Source: Solen grandis
Taxonomy: Eukaryota > Mollusca > Bivalvia > Adapedonta > Solenidae
Assembly: GCA_021229015.1 (NCBI GenBank)
Contig: CM037785.1
Coordinates: 1,607,093-1,671,092, forward strand
Length of the DNA stretch: 64,000 bases
Direction: 5' to 3'
Part shown: one piece after another, positions 1 through 11,530 of the stretch
Layout of the letters: each line of letters opens with the position of its first letter
Position numbering within the stretch: the first letter of the stretch is position 1
Notes under the pieces: generated by a model
What the model saw: the letters and a program-made list of their open reading frames with translations, nothing else
Database searches by the model: none
What the model was told of the DNA's origin: nothing
Program-made: the position numbers and the translations under genes

Positions 1-959
1 AACGTTTATAAGATAAACCCTCTATGGTTTATGAGAATACTTCTGACGTGCCAACGGGTCCCCTTTCGGCACGGCGTATTGAAAACACATCAAAGCCTGT
101 GTATATTGTTACAAATAGACAAACACTGAAGCATGGTGCTAAAAGAGCAAGGCGTGTACGGTCTTCTCGCTACCTACTGTTTATACCGAATACGATACAC
201 TTAGGGTTTTGGGGGACCTATTGTGCGACTTGTTGGGCCGACATCATTGAAGCAACAAAAGACCAATATAGGCAAATGAAACCTACTATTAACGGAAGCG
301 TCTGTTGAAATAGATTTGATTTGTCCTAATGCAGAAAATCCTAGTACGGGAAGGACCGTGAGACGATGTCTACTCGGAGAGGAATAAATGAATTGTCACT
401 ATGTGTACCATATGTCCACATATGTCATCAATGATCGCTAATTACCTAAAGTGTCCAATATATTTGCGATGCTTCGGGTTTTCCATTCATAACAGTGTGA
501 AAAGCACACGTGTGTCTTTGAAAAACGCCGTATAGTGGGATTCCCAGTAGACTAATCCTCGAGTGAATGAAATTAATCTAGATGTATTTACTAGATGCAT
601 TTGATTTAGAAAAAAACGAAATACATTAAGATTATATTCTATAGTTTTATGTTATTATTAGTTGTAAAAGAAGCAGTACTTAGTAAAATAATACTAGCAT
701 ACATACAAAACACGTGTTTTCCATGAAAATGATGTTTTTTATATTGTAATTGTCATTATCATCATCATCAGCAGCAGCATCAACATCAACAACAACAACA
801 AACAGTGAAAAAATAAAAAATGAATGACAAGTTGCAAGATCCTTTAATAAAACGAGTCGTACGATTAAGCTAGACATACCTGTAAGGTGAAGGTTGGTCG
901 TGGTTTCATCCACACAAAACTAATCAATGATAACATTGCATGCGCCATCATCGTTCCCC
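1..959. other. No supported gene; unassigned sequence
   Basis: An open frame of 94 codons runs from 24 to 308 on the + strand. It has no recognisable domain, signal peptide or clear splice context. Its base composition is less AT-rich than the surroundings, so a decayed mobile-element fragment is possible. From about 755 to 800 there is CAT/CAA-type triplet sequence. Nothing else is supported. Confidence 0.4.
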
Positions 960-967
960 GACCTTAC

Positions 968-1201
968 CCCTTTCCCTCATAGAGGAAACCATGAAAAGAC
1001 CTATGCAAACAGCATAAAACCAGATCAGCCTGCGAGTAACTCGCAGGCTGATCAGGTTTTATGCTGTTCGCTGCTCCTCAGTGGTCTGGAAATGAGGATT
1101 TTGTAATTAAATTTGGTAAGGTTTAACTGTGGTTTTCTGCATATCAGGCTTTATGTGGTACCTATTGAGTGCGTCAAAATGAGTCTATATGAGGGAAAGG
1201 G
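968..1201 (-). mobile_element. TTAA-flanked MITE with internal hairpin (piggyBac-like termini), copy 1
   Basis: A 234-bp element with inverted ends: CCCTTTCCCTCAT on the left and ATGAGGGAAAGGG on the right. It is followed by TTAA at 1202-1205; the left flank reads TTAC (964-967), one base off TTAA. Near one end lies a long hairpin built on AGCATAAAACC(A/T)GATCAGCCTGCGAG and its reverse complement. It is the reverse-orientation relative of 9304-9534. TTAA target sites and ends starting CCC are known for piggyBac-superfamily elements. It carries no coding sequence, so it is non-autonomous. Confidence 0.75.
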
Positions 1202-1384
1202 TTAAAATTACCATTGCAGCTAGAAGGCTGATCAGGGTATATGTCCTTCACCTTAGTACTTTGGGGACAACGTCATGAGGCCTGATCTCATAGAATGCAG
1301 CGCATATCGTTTAAATGGAGTAATAATGCATGTTTTTGTAGGAAATAGGATGGTTTTTACCGATCACTATGACCGAAAGCTTAT

Positions 1385-1625
1385 GAGGTCCGCCTCGTTA
1401 TTGCGATGTCGTATGTGCGATCCCGGCTTGGACCTTCCAAAGTTTTTATGAAATATTTGGTATACATCCACTATACTTGGTGCTTAGTATATATGGGTGG
1501 TTTCAGGACGGGTAGGATAATTTGACTGGGTGTGATATCATAGTAACATTTGTCTATGGTGTGGTATTGCAGTGTTGTTGTTCTATTTGTACCTCGATCT
1601 GTATGTAGAATGTTGTCAAAGCGAG
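1385..1625 (+). mobile_element. Diverged tRNA-derived SINE (SINE-2 family) copy
   Basis: The stretch GATAATTTGACTGGGTGTGATATCATAG, followed by a TCTATGGTGTGGTATTGCAGTG segment and GTTGTCAAAGCG, parallels 24362-24560 and the complement of 38512-38752. The expected tRNA-like head around 1385-1430 is degraded (TGCGATCCCGGCTTGG resembles a B box). Target-site duplications were not seen. Confidence 0.5.
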
Positions 1626-1699
1626 GTATTTTTTTCAGAGGTATACCTCGGTACGTAATTCAACACACACACACACACATGTTTCTTTATACTCAATTT

Positions 1700-1905
1700 T
1701 GAAGAATTGGCGAGCACAGCAGACTTAGTTCAGACAGTTGTCTGATCAGGGTCTCCTCTGTTTGCTCATACAATATTGAGGCTCAATTCTACAGACTCTG
1801 CACGGCACAGGAAAATCCGTTGTTTCATATACCATTTCAAGTTCAGTCAATTCATAAAATCATAATTTTGTACATGAATATTCATGAGGTCATTGGTTAA
1901 CAGGT
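1700..1905 (+). repeat. Dispersed repeat R1, copy 1
   Basis: The sequence shares ordered blocks with 31530-31735 and 44445-44640: a GATCAGACAG-like start (here TTCAGACAGTTG), a GGTCTCCTCTGTTTGCTCA block, TCAGTCAATT, and TTTGTACATGAATATTCATGA. The copies are diverged, and no coding frame or terminal structure is evident. Confidence 0.55.
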
Positions 1906-1950
1906 CCCGATGATGATGGGTTGTTATCCCGAAGAAGTCGCAAAACATAC

Positions 1951-2026
1951 CGAGGGGTGAAAACGAAACTAGGCTAAGTGCATATAAATATGTAAGCACA
2001 TAGCCTAGTTTCGCTCTCACCCCTCG
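1951..2026. repeat. Inverted repeat, 31-bp arms, 14-bp loop
   Basis: The left arm 1951-1981 (starting CGAGGGGTGAAAACGAAACT) pairs with the right arm 1996-2026 with about 28 of 31 positions complementary. The loop is short and A/T-only apart from one G. The structure would form a strong hairpin as DNA or RNA. It could be a small foldback MITE; no second copy was seen in the window. Confidence 0.8.
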
Positions 2027-2114
2027 CATTATTACGTTCATTCAAAGCAGTGCTGCTGTAAATACTTGTAATTACATACATGGCTGCCTTGCTATGTTTA
2101 CTTGTTTATATTTT

Positions 2115-2305
2115 AAAGTAATCCATCCATCATTAAATTGTGATCATGGTGCATCATGTGATCGTTGGATTTTTATCGTAAATGCAAGACTTTGTAGACT
2201 TTGAGTAAAAGTAACTCCAAGTCAGTGAATGCTCGCATCTACAATTTTTTCTTTTTAAGTATTTGAAGGACCATGGTTATGATTTAATGATGGAATACCT
2301 TAACA
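2115..2305 (+). repeat. Dispersed repeat R2, copy 1
   Basis: The stretch beginning GTAATCCATCCATCATTAAA, running through TGATCATGG..GTGATCGT and GTAAATGCAAG to ATTTGAAGGACCATGGT, is closely matched by 44133-44325. Both copies lie on the + strand and within about 500 bp of an R1 copy. Function and class are unknown. Confidence 0.65.
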
Positions 2306-2958
2306 ATGTTTCCAAGTTCAAGAGGCTAATATGACTGAGTGTGTAGGAATAGGCAATTTCTCTTTACCACACTCGATACCTATATAATTCTTCAGAGTTA
2401 TTCAGCTTTGTGGCCTTAATAAGGCCTAGTAACAAAATTACAAAAGTACTGTAGTTCGTTTATAACCAATCATCAAAACAGAAACAATTACTAGTATAAT
2501 ACAATTAAAGTCTACACAAGGACTCTAAAAACGCATCAACATGGATTTTTTTTTTTTATTTCATTTTGTGTCTTTCAAGCGATTTTATATTATTTTTTAG
2601 AAATGTAATGAGGCATATTTCAGAATAAATAGTTGCATGTTTTATGTTCATTTATCTATTTTTGCCAGGGTTTATTTTCTCAGACACTAATGAAACATGC
2701 ACTACTGCGGTTGTTACAACAATCATAATGTAGCCCCTGACGCAGTTTCCATAGTGATATATACAAAAATTAAGATTGGAATGACTATTAAAATAAATAT
2801 TTATAGATCCAGTATCTGATTTTGATGAAATTTAAAGTCGCGGGTTAGATTCAAAGGAATGCATTTGAAAACAATGAAATATATTTGACCTTTACCGTAT
2901 ATTGTTTAATATCATACGGCACTTTATACAGACAAAATAGCGTCGTTATTCACACACA
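2306..2958. other. AT-rich spacer, no supported feature
   Basis: Homopolymer T at about 2547-2558 and generally AT-rich sequence. No open frame, repeat or RNA gene recognised. Confidence 0.5.
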
Positions 2959-2959
2959 A

Positions 2960-4035
2960 ACAATATTTCTCGTAGTCGTTACGTCACACTAATATTTCTC
3001 GTCGTCGTTACATCACACTAATATTTCTCGTCGTCGTTACGTCACACTAATATTTCTCGTCGTCGAGACGTCACACCAATATTTCTCGTCGTCGTTACGT
3101 TACATCAATACTTCTCGTCGTCGTTACGTCACACCAATACATCTCGTCTTCGTTACGTTACACAATTGCTTCTCGTCGTCGTTACGTTACACCAATATTT
3201 CTTGTCGTCGTTACGTTACACAATTGCTTCTCGTCGTCGTTACGTCACACCAATACTTCTTGTCGTCGTTACGTTACACAATTGCTTCTCGTCGTCATTA
3301 CGTTACATCAATACTTCTTGTCGTCGTTACGTTACACAATTGCTTCTCGTCGTCGTTACGTTACACCAACACTTCCCGTCGTCGTAACGTTACACCAATA
3401 CTTCTTGTCGTCGTTACGTTACACAATTGCTTCTCGTCGTCGTTACGTTATACCAGTACATCCCGTCGTCGTTACGTTACACCAATACTTCTTGTCGTCG
3501 TTACGTTACACAATTGCTTCTCGTCGTCGTTACGTCACACCAATACTTCTTGTCGTCGTTACGTTACACAATTGCTTCTCGTCGTCGTTACGTTACATCA
3601 ATACTTCTTGTCGTCGTTACGTTACACAATTGCTTCTCGTCGTCGTTACGTTACACCAACACTTCCTGTCGTCGTTACGTTACACCAATACTTCGTGTCG
3701 TCGTTACGTTACACAATTGCTTCTCGTCGTCGTTACGTCACACCAATACTTCTTGTCGCCGTTACGTTACACCAATACTTCCCGTCGTCTTTACGTTACA
3801 CCAATACTTCTTGTCGTCGTTACGTTACACAATTGCTTCTCGTCGTCGTTACGTTACATCAATACTTCTCGTCGTCGTTACGTCACACCAATACATCTCG
3901 TCTTCGTTACGTCACACCAATACTTCCCGTCGTCGTTACGTTACACCAATACTTCTCGTCGTCGTTACGTCACACCAATACTTCTTGTCGTCGTTACGTT
4001 ACACAATACTTCTTGTCGTCGAGACGTCGCAAACA
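2960..4035 (+). repeat. CpG-rich 29-bp minisatellite, about 37 units
   Basis: Tandem units of 29 bp with a CGTCGTCGTTACG core run for about 1.08 kb. Two subtypes differ in the variable part: ACACAATTGCTTCT (type A) and ACACCAATACTTCT (type B). In the middle they largely alternate, giving 58-bp dimers. The first units use AATATTTCT, and variants such as GAGACGTCACACC occur near both ends. Since 29 is not a multiple of three and the unit lacks stops in all forward frames, long overlapping open frames of 243-288 codons arise automatically and are not evidence of a gene. Each unit carries several CpGs in an AT-rich background. Confidence 0.95.
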
Positions 4036-4039
4036 ATAT

Positions 4040-6240
4040 TTTTCCCCGGGAACCTTACATATCAACGGTACGGAAATTTTCAAACTATAGTTGATGTTAC
4101 CCATATACAATTGACATATTTCAGATTTTATAATTTTAATTTAGAACTATATTTTTGAAAAAAAAATCTGTTTCAACAAGTGATTTTGCCCCAAGTACTA
4201 TTATTATAGCATGGTGTTCTCCTATCCACTGTGGTAGTAGTAGCCATGATAAAACAGCACCGCAATCGTTTGTCAACACTCTTCTCTTCATATATTTGAA
4301 AATAACAATGTTAAATTGATAGAAAGTGCGATTACTTGAGTTTATATATAAGGTAAACATCTAGACATCTCAAAGCATTCTTCGTGAACTAGGACTGGTA
4401 TTTAGTATTAAGATTGACCTTTGATGTAATTTTGGAGGTCAAGGTCGAAATTTTTAAAACGAATGTAGAGAAAACTCAGCCATACGTGATCATGCGACAT
4501 TATTTGGTCAAGATAATTCATTACTGGGTTGCTCTCAGTCCTATATTATGCAATCATGCATTTCTACTGAGCTATAGACAACGTTACTTTGCGCGGCTAT
4601 TTTTAGGAACATTTCCAACATTTTTATTACTCGTTTTAATTTTTCTACATAATTACCTACACCATCAGACGGTAATGTTGATTTGTTTTGTTTATTTAAT
4701 TACGAATGCATTATGGAGGTTGAAATAGAATTAAAATGTGTTATGAATTAATGTGGAGATAAAATTAAGTACCGATAAACTGTAATAACAGGATAAATAC
4801 GCAAGGCCAGTCATTAGCAATTAATACGAACATCGGCACTACAGTTTAAATTACGAATGAGCTAACACACCCGCATTCTCGTGTTAACTTTAAAGAACAA
4901 GTTTAATATTCCAGAATGTCCTACCATGGCATTTCTTAACTTTGACATAAAGAGACAAACTTTCTAGAGCTAATATTTTATATTATCAAAGATCCTGTGA
5001 GTTTTCTACACGTAATCGACACAAGATAGAAACAACATTATCATCGTGACCCATTTTGAATGGAATAAAGGTCATGTCCCTACACTCTGGGTTATTATCG
5101 AACAATTTCCCGTGAGCATCAAAAAAAAGAGAAGAAGATATTCGGCGTTGATGGGGATTAAAGTAAAGGCGAATGTAAACGTCCCCCCCCCCCCCCGAGT
5201 AAACATCATTGAAATGTAGCTCACCATACAGGTATGGGGAAGCGGATAATAATATTCTGCAGATATTTATAATGTTCGATTAGAAATACATCTAAGAGGA
5301 AGGAATAATAAGTGTTTTAATCAAAGAAATTGTAATTCAATCCGAAAACTTTATTAATATTTCGTGAGTTACGACGCATATTTTTCAGCTAGTTGTAACC
5401 TCAACAAACTATTGTGCGTAACCTTTTTTCCTAAATAGAGGCATTTTCTACAACTGAAAATAGTTTAAAGATGCATTTGGTCTTAATATGAACTAAGGCA
5501 CAGCCTCAGAGCGGGCGATTAAGGAGTACTTGATCCATTTAGTTGCCATATGTATGTTCTAAGTAGATAAGAACACATTCATTAATTCTAAGGATCATTA
5601 TAAATATATAGCAACTTGCTTCGAATTCTAGGCGAAAAAAAAAAGGTTTCAAATGGTTAAAAATTAAATATCGCTACATATTTGGGCAAAAAACTCAAAT
5701 AATTTTTTTCATCATGATTATAGTAAATTCAAATCAAGCAATTGTAAACTAACAATCCCGTGTCGTTTGTTGGTGTCTATAAATATAGGCATGCTTAGTT
5801 TTGCCTCCAGTCACAATACGTACATGCTTTTAAAACAAAAACACTGACAACAACAACAAGCAGAAATAAAAAAATCCCTCTTAGAATATCTCAAAATTCT
5901 ATTCTATTCGCTATTATGCTTTGTTCAAAAGTGAGGTTATACAACTTGCCGAAAAAACACAAAAGTGACGTCGTTCAACATGGCGGACGAGACTTAAGAT
6001 GGCAAACTTCAAACAGTGAAAAGCAAAAAAAATCACAGCCGTCACAATTGTCACATGATGATGGTAAACTAACAAAATGGCGTCTCCGTCTGCTGTCACA
6101 ACAACAACAAAAAATTAAAATGATTTATTTTTTTACCACGAGACGATATTTGATGTTTATTAAAGAAAACATACTTAGGGAAATGACACTCGCAGTAAAA
6201 TAAATTATTTTGGAAAAAATAGCTTAATTCTGTTAATATT
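4040..6240. other. AT-rich spacer with weak open frames only
   Basis: A frame of 104 codons at 4414-4728 (+) encodes a hydrophobic stretch near its end but has no recognised family, splice context or start signal; chance is the simplest explanation. There is a poly-C run of 11 at about 5187-5197. Around 5835-5862 and 6098-6116 there are ACAACA runs. No gene is supported. Confidence 0.4.
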
Positions 6241-6242
6241 TA

Positions 6243-6310
6243 CTTGTGGTAGCAGTGGTTATCTACAGCTATAAGGGGAGGTAAATACTGCGTGGAGTTT
6301 GAAACCTAAC
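6243..6310. repeat. Short dispersed repeat R3, copy 1
   Basis: The block TGTGGTAGCAGTGGTTATC, then AAGGGGAGGTAA and ACTGCG..GGAGTTTGA, recurs at 28763-28830 with few changes. It is about 68 bp. Class unknown; it may be the end of a larger mobile element. Confidence 0.6.
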
Positions 6311-7080
6311 AAGCCTTGCTGTGCCTTCCAAGATTACATTGGGAAGGGACAACTATTTAGCTATGAGGGACAATCATCCCCTCAACATGATTAAGAACTG
6401 AGTGAACCAAACATTCAAGTATTTTTACGACCGTGTTTACGCAAATAAAAGCGGATTTATAGCACTCAAGTTTAAAGGCCCATTACGCTCCCAAAAGCAG
6501 TGTATATTCTTCGGACAGAAAAGCAAAGTGTTGGCTACAGATTTATCACGAGATGCAATTTGTACATACTAGTTAAAGACAACATAACTACAATGATTAG
6601 TAGGAACCTTTTACTTAAGATCATTCAATTGTTTACAAAAATAACCCATTTGCATATTCCGTACGTCTTCGTCAATTTTTCACAGGTATTCCATGTGTCT
6701 CCGTAAACGAATCACGAGTGCATAAATTAATAACATAACCGTCATACAAATTGTGTAATCGACAACGGTTTTTCAAATTCAAATTTCTTCCGATTCGGGA
6801 ATACTTGCCAATGCAAAATGTAAACAATGAGGGTATTTTAACATTCATCCAAAATACTAAATGGCGTGACGGTTCAGAACCATGGTTCTAACCAATATTA
6901 TTGTATATAGATAAACGTCGATGGATTTATATTAATATTCCAAAAATAATGGAATTAATGTTTATATTCTCCAGGTATTACTTACAGATACGATAATTTA
7001 AATTGTCTCCAATTTAGTGGAGAAATACATACTAGATAACCGGTAACCGCGCAACCTGTGAACAGATTTTGGTTTCATTA
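6311..7080. other. No supported feature
   Basis: AT-rich sequence without a recognised gene or repeat. A 68-codon frame at 6500-6706 has no features of note. Confidence 0.4.
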
Positions 7081-7293
7081 GACTTGAATATTTGAGTTTA
7101 CCGTCGCGTTGACAGTATTTCAGTCATATAGCGACGTCCAGCTAATTACAGGTGGAGGAAGACACCGAATGCATCCGGGTAGAACCACCGACCTACCGCA
7201 AGCCAGCTGGAAGGCTTCCTCACATGAAAATCCGAATGACCCTGCCGGGATTCGAACCCACGCGGTGAGGGGCTGAGTGAGTGTTACAGTCAG
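7081..7293 (-). mobile_element. tRNA-derived SINE (SINE-1), 5'-truncated
   Basis: On the minus strand it reads from the B-box-like GTGGGTTCGAATCCCGGCAG through CATGTGAGGAAGCCTTCCAG and GTAATTAGCTGGACGTCGC to CGGTAAACTCAAATATTCAAGTC. It matches 18021-18222 (+) and 25559-25807 (-). The first part of the tRNA-like head is missing compared with the 25.6-kb copy. Confidence 0.85.
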
Positions 7294-7689
7294 GTTTCAT
7301 TGGAATATAGTCATTCATTCACATATAGCTGAAAACATTAGTTAAAGGCATTAAAAATGATGGATAAGTTGCCGATTATGTTTTTCTACTGTCCCATGAG
7401 AACAATTTGCTTTCGTAAATCTGTTCTCAGCAACGGATACATAAAATGTTTTCGTGAACTTGCCGTGAATCTGGTTTATATTAATGCTCAATATTCCAGA
7501 AGTATTTGAATCGAGAAGATCCAAATAGATATTCACAAAAACATCCATTTATTTTTCAGCTTCAGTTGTGCACTTGCGATCAACCATATAGAAATAATAT
7601 GTTTCGTGTTATACATGCATAATTTATCTAAAAAAAACCTTTTTATGAAATTAAAACATGGTGGTATTCTTATCGGACTTAATCTGCTT

Positions 7690-8805
7690 TTAGGATCACC
7701 CTGCTTCCGTCGTCCGTAGTTAACAATTTGCTTTAAACAATATCTCCTCTGAAACTGCTGGACATAATTTGATTAAACTTGGCAGGGATGATCCTTGGTT
7801 GAACCTTCACAAAAGTTGCTAAAATAAACTTGGTCCGTGTAGAACTCTGGTTGCCATGGCAACGGAAAGAAAAAAATGAAAACTTAAAAATCATCATCTT
7901 CAAAACTACTGGCCAGATTTCAAAATGTTTTAGTACAGATATTCCTTGGGTAACCGTCTACCAAGATTGCTAAAATTATTCCGATCCGTTAAAAAAACAT
8001 GGCCGCCAGGGGCGAGGCTAATCTCCCTTATATGTATATAGTGAAAACTTTAAACGACATATTCTCTGAAACTGCTGGACAAAATTTGATGATGATCCTT
8101 GGGTGAACGTTCACAAAAGTTGCTAAAATAAACCTGATTCATGTAGAACTCTGATTGACATGGCAACGGAAAGAAAAAAAGGATTTTTTTAAAAATCATC
8201 TCATTCAAAACTACTGGCTAGATTTCTAAATGTTTTAGTACAGATGATCCTTTGGTAAGCCTCTACCAAGAATGCTAAAATTATTTTGATCCGTAACAAA
8301 AAAACATGGCCGCTAAGGGCGGGGTAAATTTGCCTTCAATGTTTATAGTGAAAACTTTAAACGACATCTCCTCTGAAACCTCTGGACAGACTTTAATTAA
8401 ACTTGATGATCCTTGGGTGAACCTTCACAAAAGTTGCTTAAATAAACTTGATTCATGCAGCTCTCTGGTTGCCATGGCAACGGAAAGAAAAAAATATGTA
8501 AACTTTTAAAATCTTCTCCTTCAATTAACTACTGGCCAGATTTCAAAATGTTTTCGTACAGATATTCCTTGGGTAACCCTCTACCATGATTGCTAAAATT
8601 ATTCCGATCCGTAAAAAAAACATGACCGTTAGGGGCGGGACTAAATATGCCTTAAATGTATATAGTGAAAACTTTAAACGACTTCTGCTCCAAAACTTCT
8701 GGTCAGATTTTAAAATGTTTTGGCACAGATGTTATATGGGTAAACCTCTACCAAGATGCTCCTTTAGAGCAGTGGTACTCAGGTGAGCGATATAGGGCCC
8801 TCTAA
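7690..8805 (+). mobile_element. TTAGCTCACC-type bivalve repeat element, 5'-truncated
   Basis: The element starts in the GATCACCCTG..TCCGTCGTCCGT segment that follows the TTAGCTCACCTGAGC head in the 63.2-kb copy. It ends with CTCAGGTGAGCGATATAGGGCCCTCT. The interior is a tandem series of diverged units containing CTCTGAAACTGCTGGACA, CCTTGGGTGAACCTTCACAAAAGTTGCTAAAAT and ACATGGCCGCCAGGGGCG, with a half-unit variant (ACTACTGGCCAGATTTCAAAATG) in between, so the larger period is about 305-315 bp. It carries no protein domain; the 60-70-codon frames here come from the units. Confidence 0.75.
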
Positions 8806-9299
8806 TTATCATATACTTCTTTCCGCTACAGTAAAATTGTGTCGTGTAAAGAAGGGAAACCGATGTGACATTGAACATTGATTCCACTGAAAAAGAAAAT
8901 TAATTAACAATGGGTGGTTGATTAAAAGAGTCATGTTCGTGAATTTATTGAAAAAAAAATCAAATACTTAATAAAATAATCCTCGCAAAATATCCCCAAC
9001 ATTGATAAGAAATGTTTACTTTTATTATCAAAATTATGAGCAAATGTAGAGTTTTAATAAAAGTTTATCCCTGACCAGTATTCAACAACTATTGTGTTGC
9101 AAATTTTGTATTATAACCCAGTATCTAGACCAACAGTGACCTTTGAGATGCTGATTCACTTATTGTAACTTAGTAGTGGTCAATTGATTTTGCTGTTGTA
9201 GTGGTGGTAGTAGTAAGAAGAAGAGAGTTTGCTGCATTAACGTATATTAAATAAATCTTAGCCAGAAAATCCGATTAACCTGCTTATCATTATGCCTAT
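8806..9299. other. No supported feature
   Basis: AT-rich spacer with GTAGTGGTGGTAGTAGTAAG triplet-like sequence near 9195-9216. Nothing further recognised. Confidence 0.4.
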
Positions 9300-9303
9300 T
9301 TAA

Positions 9304-9534
9304 CCCTTTCCCTCATATAGACTCATTTTGACGCCCTCAATAAAACCATAAAGCCTGATCTGCAGAAAACCACAGTTAAACCTTACCAAATTTAATTACA
9401 AAATCCTCATTTCCAGACCACTGAGGAGCAGCGAACAGCATAAAACCTGATCAGCCTGCGAGTTACTCGCAGGCTGATCTGGTTTTATGCTGTTCGCATA
9501 GGTCTTTTCATGGTGTCCTCTATGAGGGAAAGGG
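9304..9534 (+). mobile_element. TTAA-flanked MITE with internal hairpin (piggyBac-like termini), copy 2
   Basis: A 231-bp element with perfect TTAA on both sides (9300-9303 and 9535-9538), the left end CCCTTTCCCTCATA and the right end TATGAGGGAAAGGG. It carries the same internal hairpin as 968-1201 (AACAGCATAAAACCTGATC and its complement around the CTGCGAGTTACTCGCAG centre, about 9458-9474), with the rest of the element in opposite orientation. It is the best-preserved copy in the window. Class assignment rests on the ends and target site only, as there is no transposase. Confidence 0.82.
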
Positions 9535-9539
9535 TTAAT

Positions 9540-11530
9540 GTTTCACAGTTGAAAAAGACAGAACAAGGGACATATATTCCAAATTGTCCGAGCCTTGCGA
9601 GGATTCGATAATTTGATTTTTCTTATCAACCCTCGACAAATCACAATTTTTACCGTATCATAGTTTGTTTTTGTAATAGAATGTGTATCCGAGGCAGGGT
9701 TACACATACTTAAGGCTTAATATCCATATGTTTTACTTTCATGTATGAAGTATCATTGCGTTAGTTACTTCCCTTTTCATTTACGAATGAACGCAAGGGA
9801 AACCACTGTTTCATTTTTACCCAATACATCTCATAGAGCAAGCAGATATCTAAAGAAAGGCGTTTCGTATGCGATCATTCCTGGTGCTATCTTTAAATGT
9901 GACATTTAATCTTATGGGACTAAGGCTTCTTGAAATTTCCATCCATCTTAATTACTGCACTTTCTACGAAGCTTTGCATTAAAAGCAGAAGAGATGCGTT
10001 CTGGGATATTTCATGGATTCCCAGTCACCATCGGAATAAATGTTTAAACATTCTTGCTCTGGATTGATACTAGTCATGATCCATGACCTAGCATTTGAAT
10101 TCTCTGCTGCTTTTTAAATCATCGAATAACTCGGTTATGCTGAATCAATGCGGGTTAATGTTGATAATTTAACGCTGCATTTTAGTATAGGATATTCCAA
10201 ATTATAAAATTAATGAACGTTTATATGAAAACATGTGCATGTATATAAATAAATTAATTATAAATAGCATACTGTATTTAAAAAGGAACACTCGCTTTTC
10301 AACGTGTAATCGTTTTCGGTTAGTTCATGTATGATTTATAAAAGCTAATCACAATAAGCGAAAAAAAAATATCGATATGAAAAATTAAGTTCAAATTTAA
10401 TAAGTGTCATATTGATTCCGAGACAAGTTCTCACAACTCATATAATTCACTCTAGATGGTTCAGATAACGAAGTATGTCGTCATTCTCGTGGAAGGAATC
10501 CGAACGAGTCTGGACGGGCGACCAAAATACCCTTTCACGAAGGTGACCCGAAATCGAACTCGGTTTCCATTGATAAGAAGAGTAGTATGTTACCACTACT
10601 CAACTTAATATATATATATACCACTATACAAGCAACTCAAATTATATTTAGTAATATAAAGAAAAAAGTAAGAACAAAACAACCTGTGTTTGAAAACCAC
10701 AATGTCACCGTCCGAGCAAAACACATTTTGCTCCATCGCAAGGGGTCAGATGTCAAATAATTAATGTCAAATGACTGGAGTAAGTTTGTTAAAAAAATGG
10801 TCACTTAACTGTTCCTACTCGCCATCGTTTATATTTCAATGTTCAGTTATTTCGCTGTGTTTTTATATGAGTTTTGCAACAAAAATAAAGGGAGATAATA
10901 AAAAATGGATCAGGTAGTTATGGTTCTTGGATCACTGCACTTAAATCACCATCTATTTAAGTCAGTACCGTGTAGAGTTTTCAAGTTATGATCAAGGTTA
11001 AAATTGCCAGCGGACAAACGGAAAGATAGACTGACAGAATAATGTCGATAGGGGGCCATGGTATATATTCATGCTTAAGCACAAAAATCTATATTCCGTT
11101 ATTACTACCGTATGTACCGTGGGATTTTTAACTGGCAAAACTTAAGTTTCATGAATATTAATCAGCAGCTTGCGTAGTATTTTGAATACTCATCAATGAG
11201 TTTCGAAAGCAAAATGATATCTGCTGTCTCCGTACTGTCTGAGACATTTTTTTTTTTTTTTTTTTTGCAAATCAAATAACAAATGGTCGATTAAGAAGGT
11301 GGTTCCGACGATGGATAAATATTAGCGTGTTAGTAGAATAAGAGAAAGTAGCTCCCTAACTCATGTGTTTGCAAGAGGTCATATATCACAGGAGGAAACT
11401 AAATAATCTCTGACTGCTACATACACACGTTTGGCATTAAGACAATACAATATAGTAGGTAGGTAAAATTATAATGCTGTTGATGAAAGATGTCGTTAAA
11501 ATGATAACATTGTGATAGATAGGACAAGTG
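9540..11530. other. AT-rich spacer; possible tRNA-like SINE head near 10.5 kb
   Basis: No gene. At about 10494-10600 the minus strand contains GAGTTCGATTTCGGGTCACC, which resembles a degraded B box, but the rest of a SINE could not be confirmed. There is a poly-T run at about 11248-11266. Confidence 0.35.

Noticed and set aside
24..308. 94-codon open frame at the window start
   Set aside because: No recognisable family; kept only as an unassigned observation because a decayed element fragment cannot be excluded.
2960..4035. CRISPR-like regular repeat array
   Set aside because: Repeats are directly abutting without unique spacers, and the genome is animal.
3166..4158. Overlapping + strand open frames of 73-288 codons with LLVVVTLH-type repeats
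   Set aside because: They arise from the 29-bp tandem array, which lacks stop codons in all forward frames; no start context or unique sequence supports a protein.
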